A model generated the notes under the pieces. The model did no database searches, was not told the origin of the DNA, and saw only the letters and a program-made list of their open reading frames with translations. Shown piece by piece: positions 55,236-64,000 of a DNA stretch of 64,000 bases (its first letter is position 1; each line of letters starts with the position of its first letter). The DNA is taken from assembly GCA_963971535.1 (NCBI GenBank), contig OZ020591.1, positions 18,462,823 to 18,526,822 of the forward strand, written 5' to 3'. The stretch is from Notolepis coatsorum. Taxonomy: Eukaryota; Chordata; Actinopteri; Aulopiformes; Paralepididae. Both the position numbers and the translations under genes were made by a program.

Positions 55236-57043
55236 TGTAGCAGTCTGGAAAATATGGTATATTATTCAGAACTGCTGACTGTGTTTATATCCCTTTTTGT
55301 ACACAAAGACATTCTAACTAGTGTCATTGATTCACACGAACAATGACGCAAACGTCCCCGTTCCAAGAGCATGTGAATACGGATCATAAATGACAGTATT
55401 GATTCATATTTTACAGTGCGTCTCCCCGTGTGACTGGCAGGCGGGACCAGCAGGGGGCAGTAGCAGGCAGAGAGTGGCGGAGAGAGCTGAGAGATGATAA
55501 AGAGAGGAGTGCAGCGGAAGTCGTTCTCTTCTCGGCAGTGAACTTGACCACGAGAAGTCACGTCTAACGGGGGAGCTCTAGACAGCCCCGTTGCTGACGT
55601 TTATGCCGGAGTGCCCCGTGGAACAGAGACGGGTGATAGGAAGTACTGGCTAGTGGAGACGATATCCTAGCAGTACCAGTGTTATGATATTATGAACATT
55701 AAGTGCAGAGTCGGGCACTAAGAGTCGAGTTATACCTAGTTACAGTGAGCGGTATAAGTAGCGTGCGGCTAAGGATCACAGTAGCATTGCTCGTGTTATA
55801 CCTAGTTACAGTGACGGTATAGTCTGCGTGCCAGAGACGTACGGGACATCCAAGCAGTCTGCCCGGGCGTCAACAGCTGTCTGCACCGGAGAGCAGCAGC
55901 ACACCTGCTCAGGCTGCCTGCAGGACACGGGGAGTTCTTTACCACCAGCAGAGTTCGCCCAGCACCAGCTCAGCCAGCACTGCCTCTCTGCTATAGCTCC
56001 GCCTGCTAGCCCCTGCGGCGCGAGTGTTCGACGCCATCTTGCCTCCCGGACAACAGTGGAGTGACGAGGCGGCCATTTCGGATGAGTACAAACGAGCATT
56101 GATGCTCCCGACTCCATATACAGTATACAGTGTGGTGCTGCCCGCGGGCGAAGTTAACGTTGTTAACCACAGTTCAATAGGGGTACCCCAGACAATATAT
56201 ACCGGTATTAGCATAGGACTTTTGCAAGGTATTTTGTGGGCTCACTCTTTTATTTTATTCCTTTTCTTTGAGCGTGATAAGGTGTGTATTTCCTAAATAA
56301 TTCCCGTTCTGTGAATCCCTTTATTCTCTTCCCTATGCTTCCCCCTTCCTTCCCCATATTCTCAACCGGGGACAGTAAGAGTGTAATTCCTTAAAGAAGG
56401 TGAATACTGTGGTCCGCCCAGACGTGGGCAGCGTTTAGTCTGGGTACCTGAGAGCACTTGGTGCCTGTGTGTGATACTGTAATTGACTTATGCTAATAAT
56501 TCATGCCAGTAATTATTGTATGGATACCCATGGTGCAGTAATCACCAGCCGTAGCTTTGTTGTAACCAGGCTGAGTTACAATACAGTCATCCAGAGCGGG
56601 AGCACTGTGTGTGTCTTTCATTATTTCTAACCCTAACCCTAACCCTTTGCTACGGGTAATATATGTAATCGTAACCCCTTGCTATTCTACCTTTTCTATT
56701 GTAAGGGTTCTGGTCGTCTCACTAAGGGAGGGTACTGCTTGCGGGGGGAACCCAGTTATTTCTCTACCATCCGGTCAGTAGGTGTGGGAGGGAAAAAGGG
56801 GCAACTGTGGAGGGTGAGGGTGTGTTGGGGAGTACTGCGGACTACTCCAGAGAGAGGGAGGAAGACCAGAGTACCGGACCAGGTTTGTAAACCCTGGGCC
56901 TCATTCACCCCCACTACCAGCCTCCAGTTGACGCTCCGGACCCCAAAGACGGAGGTGCAGCTGGCCAGGGCGCTACTGTGTCTCGCTACCTATTGACCGC
57001 ACCCCACAGTTCCCACGAAGCAGGGATAATCCACCCTGCTACA
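55236..57043 (+). repeat. Left LTR of the Ty3/Gypsy element
   Basis: About 1.8 kb, starting TGTAGCAG and ending CTGCTACA, exact inverted repeats. The 3' LTR copy begins at 62,886, a constant offset of 7,650. Short frames inside it occur twice because the LTR occurs twice; they are not genes. Confidence 0.9.
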
Positions 57044-57089
57044 TTTGGCGTCACGAACAGGATCAACATCCTACTCCACTCCCTTGTAA

Positions 57090-60000
57090 GTGACGACCCA
57101 GAGACCTGAGATGTCGGACAACGACAACCCGAAGCCCGATGCCAAAGCCGGGCCGTCCCGGGTGACGCAAGGAGGTGACTCGCCGCCCCCGCTCAAAGAG
57201 GAAGAGGGGGGAGCCGAGACGGTGCAGACCTTGACCGCCGAAGTGGAGTTCCTAAAGGGTCAACTCCAAGACCAGGCGGAAGCCCTAGACCACCAACACG
57301 AACAACTGGAGCAGGCCAGGCACAGAGAGTCGCGTGCCTTGGCCCAAGCCATGATCCAACAGCTTCCTCCAGCGCCCCTCCCAGTGGTGTACGTCCAACG
57401 AGAGCGGAAGTGCAGCGAATTTGGAGGGGGGAAAGAGAGAGGAGAGCCGCTGGTGGACGACTGGATCCGAGACATGAAGGTGCATTTTCGGAGCAGCAGA
57501 GTGCCCGGTGACGAACAGGCGGAGTTCGTACAGCAGCATCTAAAGGGCGCGGCTAAACGGACAGTGCGCTTCGTGCTAGAAGGGACCGCCCCGGAGCCGG
57601 ACGCCGTGTTCCGGGTGCTGCAGGAGACGTACGGAGACAAGACCTCGGTCAGTGAACGCCTGAGAGAGTTCCTCGACCGCCGACAAAGAGATGGCGAGAC
57701 CGTGAGGGAGTTTGCGTATGATCTACAGGAACAGATGCGTCGCATACAGGGCCGGGAACCCCAACGAGTCGCGGATCCTGCCGCCCGGCTGCAGGAGCAG
57801 TTTGTGGTAGGCCTGAAGGATGGGATGCTGCGACGGGAGATGAAGAAGTCCATAAAAGAGAACGGAGAGCAGACGTTTCTCGAATTGATGATGGCGGCGA
57901 TAGACTGGTCGGAGGAGGAGATGGTCCTGCCCCCCAATAGGGGTGGCGCCCAGGCCCTGGTCCACGCCGCAGCCGCAGAAGGACGAGAGGCCCCGATGAG
58001 CGGAGACGCAATACAGGGAGCTTTTAAGCGGCTCTTCGCAGGGCAAGAGCGGCTGGACGCACGTCAGGAGCAACTCTTCCAGGCCGTCCAACAGACGCGG
58101 GACGCGACCCAGAGAGGCGGCCCCGGACGGCGACGCAGAGACGACGCGCCCGCCGCTAAGCGGGAACTGCCCCGCCGGGACGAAGAGGGCAGGTTGATTT
58201 GCTATGCCTGCAATCAGCCGGGCCACATAAGCAGGGAGTGCCCCCGCCACGCCAGCGAGCCCCACCCAGCCCCTGCCCCCACCCCCGAAGTTCCGGGCTC
58301 GTCAGGGGACCGACCCGGATCCCGAAGGGCAGTCAACGGCGTCGTAACCGGAGTCGCCGACTCGGCCGCAGGGGGCACTAAGACGCAAGACATGGGGGAA
58401 TGTCTCACCTTAGACGTCCAGATTGACGGGGTCGAGACCTGCTGCCTCTTCGACACCGGCGCCGAAGTCACCACCATGACCGAAAGCCACTTCCGCAGAC
58501 ACTTCCCGCGGTCGCGGTTGACCCCCTCCAACTGGATCACTCTCTTCGCCGCCAACGGGTTGGAGATCCCAGTGGTGGGGTGTCTCTACGCCGAAGTGAA
58601 GTGCCTGGATATGACATTTCCGGGGAAATGCATATTCATACTAAAAGACGATCCAGGCCGAGTGGCCACAGGAGACGCTATCCCGGGACTTCTGGGCATG
58701 AACGTGCTCGGCGGGGTAGATGGCCTGTTCAAGGGGATCAAGGGGATGCGGCCGGCGAGCCGAAGACGTGTCGACGCGGGGAGCGTCGCCATCCGCCGTG
58801 TGGTCGCCGCCATGGCCCAGGAAGCCCGAGAGTGTATCGCCCCGGGAAGGATGGGGTACGTCAAAGTGGCCGGCAGGGAACCAGTGGTCATTCCCCCGCA
58901 CAGCGAAGTGGTCGTCCCAGGCCGTTGTGAGACGACAGCGGGGATGCGGCGTCCCGTGATGATAGAGCACACGCCGAGGGCCAACCTGCCTCCCGGACTA
59001 TTGGTGGCGAACGTGGTGGCATACGCCCGACAGGGGAGAGTGCCTGTGCGGGTGTTGAACCCGACCAACGTCGAGATGGTGCTCCGACCCCGGGCCAGGT
59101 TGGCAGAGATCCACTGCCCCCGTCAGGTACGGCCTAAGGAGAGAGTGACCGTGGAGGAAGTGGAAGGAGGCGTCCGAGTGACGGCGATTCAGACTCGGGA
59201 CCGCCCGCCAGAGGCGGAGCCGGACGGGAAGACCCGCGGGCTCGCCGTGGACGTACAGGCGAACCTACAGGATCTCACACCGGCCCAAGTGAGTCGGCTG
59301 AATCAAGTATTGGAGAAACACAAGGCGGTGTTCTCCGTTGACGACGGGGACTATGGTTACACAACCACGGTCACACACTACGTTCCCACTGGTGACGCAC
59401 ACCCGGTCAAGCAACGGCACCGCCGAATACCGCCCCACGTGTTCCAAGAAGTAAAGAGACACGTGCAAGATCTGGTGGACCTGGGTGTCCTGGTAGAGAG
59501 CTGCAGTCCGTGGGCGTCACCAGCCGTGATCGTCATAAAGAAAGACGGCTCCGTGCGGTTCTGCTGCGATTACCGCCGCCTAAATAACGTGACACACCGG
59601 GATGCCTACCCCCTACCTCGTATCGAGGAGTCCCTAGACGCCTTGGGGCAGGCCAAGATCTTCTCCTCGCTCGATCTCACCGCCGGCTACTTCCAGGTGG
59701 CGGTGAAAGAGGAAGACCAAGAGAAGACGGCTGTCACGACGCCCTTCGGCCTCTACCAGTGGACTCGTATGCCCTTCGGACTGTGTAACGCACCAGCGAC
59801 GTTCCAGCGGTTGATGACCGCCGTGCTGGGGGACCTGGCCTTCGACGTCCTACTCGTCTACCTAGACGACGTCTTGGTGTTCGCCAGCGACTTCGAGAGC
59901 CACTGTCAGAAGCTGGACCTGGTGTTTGGACGGCTTCGGGAGCATGGACTCAAACTCAAGCCCCGGAAGTGCTTCCTTCTGAAGACCGAAGTCAAGTTCC

Positions 60001-62726
60001 TGGGACACGTCGTCTCCGCGGCCGGCATACAGGTCGACACCGACAAAGTGAAGGCGTTGGAGGACTGGCCGGCGCCACGCTCAGCGAAGGAAGTGAGGCA
60101 GGTGATCGGGTTCCTGTCCTATTATCGGCGGTTCGTGCCCCACTTCGCCCAGGTGGCCCAGCCACTGCACGCCCTGATGGGGAAAGAAAAAAAGGGGTTC
60201 GCCAAGGGCCGGCCCGAGGCCTTCAAGTGGACGCCGCAGTGTCAGACGGCCTTCGATCATCTGCGGCAGTGCCTCTTGACACCCCCGGTGCTGGCCTACC
60301 CCGACCTCCAGCTCCCCTTCATAGTGACCACCGACGGGAGTTACTTGGGACTGGGAGCGGTACTCAGTCAGGAACAGGAGGGCGTGGAGCGAGTCATCGC
60401 CTTTGCGAGCCGAGGCCTGCGTGGGTCCGAAAGGAATGACCAAAATTATAGTGCGTTCAAGCTGGAACTCCTCGCCCTGAAGTGGGCGGTCACCGAGAAG
60501 TTCAGAGACCTCCTGATGTACGCCCAGTTCACCGTGATCACCGACCACAACCCGTTGAGACACCTCGGCACGGCCAACCTGGGAGCAGTGGAGCAGCGGT
60601 GGAACGCTCAGCTCGCGGAGTATGACTTCGTGGTGCACTACAAACCTGGTCGACTCAACCAGAACGCAGACGCTCTGTCTCGCATGCCGATGCGATCAGA
60701 ACCTGAAGTGGAAGACACTGAGAAAGACTTCCTAATGATAGCCGCGGCTGGCACCCACACCCGTCAGGGTCTCCAAGAACGGGCCGTTCCATTGTCCGTC
60801 CCCGCCCCAGTCGCCCGCGAGGGCTACGTCATGGTCCCAGCGGAGGAAGTGCGGGCCCTGCTGTGCCCTGGGAGACCGACAGAGACGCGGGAGGTCTCGA
60901 GTGTCGGCGCACGACGGATAGCGGCACAGAAGGGGAACAGCGGATATGACTGGGCGGAAATGCGACAGCTCCAGGCGGACGATCCCGAGTTGGGTCCGGT
61001 GTGGCGGGCGGTGGCACAGGGGGTCCCCCCCACTAAAGTACAGCTGAAGGAAGGAGACCCGAAACTCCGCAAGTTATACGGGCAGTGGGAACGATTCCGT
61101 CTGCATCAGCAAGTGCTGTTTCGGCGCGTAAGCGATCCCCGGGATGGAGAGGAGGTTCTCCAGCTGGTGGTGCCCACAGCCCTGCGAAGGAGGATCTACG
61201 AGACCCAGCACGAAGACGCGGGACACTACGGGGGACAAGGGACGGTGGTCCTGATGAGGCGAGGTTACTACTGGATCGGAATGGCAGAAGAGGTGAAGCA
61301 ATGGGTGAAGCAATGCAAGCGATGTGCATTAGCCCGCGACGTGTTCCCTAAAGCCCAGGCACAGATGACCTGCACTAACGTGACGGCACCCATGGAGGTC
61401 CTGGCCATGGACTTCACCGTGTTGGAGAGGTCGGTGGGTGGCTATGAGAACGTACTGGTGCTGACCGATATGTTCACCAGATTCACTATTGCCGTACCGA
61501 CCAAAGACCAGACTGCGAAGACCACCGCCGCTGCCATCATCAAGTATTGGTTCGTGTACTACGGTTGCCCTGCCCGACTCCATGCTGATCAAGGGCGAAA
61601 TTTCGAGTCGAGCGTCATCAAGGAGCTCTGCCGACTGTATGGGATTTCAAAGAGCCGCACCACGCCCTACCATCCCCAGGGGAATGGGCAGTGCGAGAGA
61701 TTCAATCGGACAATGCACGACATGCTGCGTAGTCTGCCCGCAGAGAAGAAGCGGGACTGGAAGGAGCACCTACCCGAGTTGGTACTTACATACAATTGCC
61801 ACGAGCACTCCTCCACTGGATACTCTCCCTTCTACCTGCTCTTCGGGAGGGACGCTAGGATGCCCCGAGATGTCCTAGGGGGCAGAGACGTCATTGAGGA
61901 GGGGGCGGCGGACCTAGATGAGTGGGTGCAGAGTCACCACGAGCGACTAAAGGCCGCCGCGGAGGCCGCTGAGGCCACGGCGAAGCAGGCTTCCCATCGA
62001 CGCAAGAGAATTTACGACAGGAAGAGCAGAGGTGCACTCCTGCGGGCCGGAGACCGGGTCCTGATACGCGACCACCGAATCCGGGGCCGTAATAAGATAC
62101 AAGACAAGTGGGAGCCTACGTCATATGTGGTGGTTAAGCAGAGCCACGAAGGGACGCCCGTGTTCACGGTCAGGCCCGAAGCAGGGGGTCCAGAAAGGAC
62201 CGTGCATCGAGACCAGCTCAAGACCTGTCCCTTCCCGGCTTCCGACCCGGAAGTGCGGGGGAGGGCCCCTCGACAGATCCCGGTGGCACCGCGGAGCTCG
62301 TCCGAATCAGACATCGGAGGTGCTTTCGGGCACCGGCGGGAACCGCATCATAGGGCGTGTAACCACCCCGGTCCCCTGCGGGACGCCCCTGAGGAGGCCG
62401 TAAGCGCCGAGTCAGAGGTGGAGTCGACCCCTTCAGGAGAGGAGGGGGAAGGCGGCGGAGACGGAGTCGAAGAGGAGGCCGCGGGCGGTCCACCGATGGC
62501 CCCGGAGGGTGAGGCCGTGGTCCGTGACCCGCCGACGGACACTGAGGAATCCGACACGGAGTCGGAGGCGGGGGAGGTGGAACCCCCCAGAGTGGAGGCC
62601 GCTCGGCCCCAGAGGAGCACCAGAGGTCGGCTACCCGCTCGGTATCGCCAGGACTACGTGCTCAAGAGCGTGTTCGCGGAACAGTGTGTCCAACTCCTGA
62701 GGGAGTGTGTAAAACTGTTGGCATAA
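57090..62726 (+). mobile_element. Gag-pol region of the Ty3/Gypsy element
   Basis: One frame of 1,878 codons. Regions in order: gag, with a CCHC knuckle ([14 protein letters not shown]) near residue 371; protease (DTGAEV) near 454; reverse transcriptase (YLDDVLVF) near 924; RNase H ([10 protein letters not shown]) near 1,080; integrase with core motifs near 1,439-1,540; and an acidic tail. The order RT-RNase H-integrase is that of Ty3/Gypsy. Gag and pol are fused in one frame. The region is GC-rich (clearly richer than its neighbours), consistent with a recent arrival. Confidence 0.95.
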
Positions 62727-62885
62727 TGTGTAATTGTCAACCGATGTGTAAAACTGTTGGCATAATGTGTAATTGTCAACCGATGTGTGAAACTGTTGGT
62801 CTCAGGACCGTTTTCATGCATGCGTTTGTTTTGTTGTTTTGTTGTTAACTTGCAGAGGACTTAGCAAGTTCAAAGTGGGGGGAAA

Positions 62886-64000
62886 TGTAGCAGTCTGGAA
62901 AATATGGTATATTATTCAGAACTGCTGACTGTGTTTATATCCCTTTTTGTACACAAAGACATTCTAACTAGTGTCATTGATTCACACGAACAATGACGCA
63001 AACGTCCCCGTTCCAAGAGCATGTGAATACGGATCATAAATGACAGTATTGATTCATATTTTACAGTGCGTCTCCCCGTGTGACTGGCAGGCGGGACCAG
63101 CAGGGGGCAGTAGCAGGCAGAGAGTGGCGGAGAGAGCTGAGAGATGATAAAGAGAGGAGTGCAGCGGAAGTCGTTCTCTTCTCGGCAGTGAACTTGACCA
63201 CGAGAAGTCACGTCTAACGGGGGAGCTCTAGACAGCCCCGTTGCTGACGTTTATGCCGGAGTGCCCCGTGGAACAGAGACGGGTGATAGGAAGTACTGGC
63301 TAGTGGAGACGATATCCTAGCAGTACCAGTGTTATGATATTATGAACATTAAGTGCAGAGTCGGGCACTAAGAGTCGAGTTATACCTAGTTACAGTGAGC
63401 GGTATAAGTAGCGTGCGGCTAAGGATCACAGTAGCATTGCTCGTGTTATACCTAGTTACAGTGACGGTATAGTCTGCGTGCCAGAGACGTACGGGACATC
63501 CAAGCAGTCTGCCCGGGCGTCAACAGCTGTCTGCACCGGAGAGCAGCAGCACACCTGCTCAGGCTGCCTGCAGGACACGGGGAGTTCTTTACCACCAGCA
63601 GAGTTCGCCCAGCACCAGCTCAGCCAGCACTGCCTCTCTGCTATAGCTCCGCCTGCTAGCCCCTGCGGCGCGAGTGTTCGACGCCATCTTGCCTCCCGGA
63701 CAACAGTGGAGTGACGAGGCGGCCATTTCGGATGAGTACAAACGAGCATTGATGCTCCCGACTCCATATACAGTATACAGTGTGGTGCTGCCCGCGGGCG
63801 AAGTTAACGTTGTTAACCACAGTTCAATAGGGGTACCCCAGACAATATATACCGGTATTAGCATAGGACTTTTGCAAGGTATTTTGTGGGCTCACTCTTT
63901 TATTTTATTCCTTTTCTTTGAGCGTGATAAGGTGTGTATTTCCTAAATAATTCCCGTTCTGTGAATCCCTTTATTCTCTTCCCTATGCTTCCCCCTTCCT
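62886..64000 (+). repeat. Right LTR of the Ty3/Gypsy element, cut by the window edge
   Basis: It begins TGTAGCAG immediately after the polypurine tract and matches 55,236-56,350. The rest of the LTR, and the host duplication that would confirm the insertion, are beyond the window. Confidence 0.95.

Larger units (their letters stand above)
55236..64000 (+). mobile_element. Ty3/Gypsy LTR retrotransposon, looks whole, very young; right LTR runs off the window
   Basis: Its parts are a left LTR (55,236-57,043), a primer-binding region just after it, a single long gag-pol frame (57,090-62,726), a polypurine tract (about 62,872-62,885) and a right LTR from 62,886 to beyond the edge. No envelope gene is seen. 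I see no breaks. Where both LTRs are visible (about 1,115 bases) I noticed no difference, suggesting very recent insertion. It landed in a hAT element. Confidence 0.95.

Noticed and set aside
55262-56296. Frames of about 80-105 codons in the LTR
   Set aside because: The same frames recur unchanged at 62,912-63,946 because the LTR is duplicated. There are no recognisable domains and they overlap on both strands.
57260-62620. Many overlapping frames across the Gypsy coding region
   Set aside because: GC-rich DNA gives few stops in all frames; only the 1,878-codon frame carries recognisable domains.

Overview
This window is teleost fish nuclear DNA. The two host genes belong to the large fish-specific family of C2H2 zinc-finger genes, recognisable by an acidic amino-terminal stretch (EEEVPPEQQE..., LQIKEEQEEL...) before a long array of linked fingers (TGEKPF). 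Nearly everything else is transposable elements of kinds common in fish: hAT DNA transposons and their short derivatives, TTAA-flanked (piggyBac/Kolobok-like) elements, CR1/Rex-type and L1/Tx1-type LINEs, tRNA-headed SINEs, and Ty3/Gypsy LTR elements. There is no bacterial gene organisation, CRISPR array or rRNA operon.

The main architectural result is that most of the window is one large, decayed palindrome. Bases ~3,780-7,660 and ~9,463-21,551 on the plus strand recur in mirror order and on the other strand at ~43,325-55,125 and ~32,804-40,190. The spacer between the arms is ~11 kb. Each arm holds one zinc-finger gene (plus strand 9,711-11,815; minus strand 38,781-36,577). Since the duplication each arm has taken its own insertions, so each arm preserves the empty site of insertions in the other. 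That gives exact ends and target-site duplications for a SINE, a LINE, an unclassified DNA element with CCWGG target sites, four hAT elements, several TTAA elements and an 8.7-kb LINE.

Layout. 1-0.6 kb: tail of a hAT transposase. 0.85-2.5 kb: two tandem-repeat blocks, the second a G-rich higher-order array. 2.7-9.4 kb: LINE tail, a hAT deletion derivative, TTAA elements (one a 1.5-kb fold-back) and a CCCTAA-rich minisatellite. 9.4-21.5 kb: zinc-finger gene 1, then nested SINE, LINE, two inverted copies of the CCWGG element, a hAT with an internal minisatellite, and a Rex1-like LINE. 21.5-32.8 kb (spacer): a nested CR1-type LINE, a 2.85-kb hAT containing a Charlie-type hAT, fold-back elements, and a broken Gypsy gag-protease fossil. 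32.8-40.2 kb: the second arm with the frameshifted zinc-finger gene 2. 40.2-43.3 kb: a 43-bp minisatellite split by a LINE and a hAT element. 43.3-55.2 kb: the outer second arm with a nearly complete L1/Tx1 LINE. 55.2-64 kb: a very young, whole-looking Ty3/Gypsy element whose right LTR runs off the window.

The only plausible host function is the zinc-finger pair. Such proteins bind DNA and are widely thought to evolve against transposable elements. Their amino-terminal halves are nearly identical while the DNA-contacting residues of the fingers have diverged. Neither copy shows its usual first exon here. All coordinates and similarities were read by eye.
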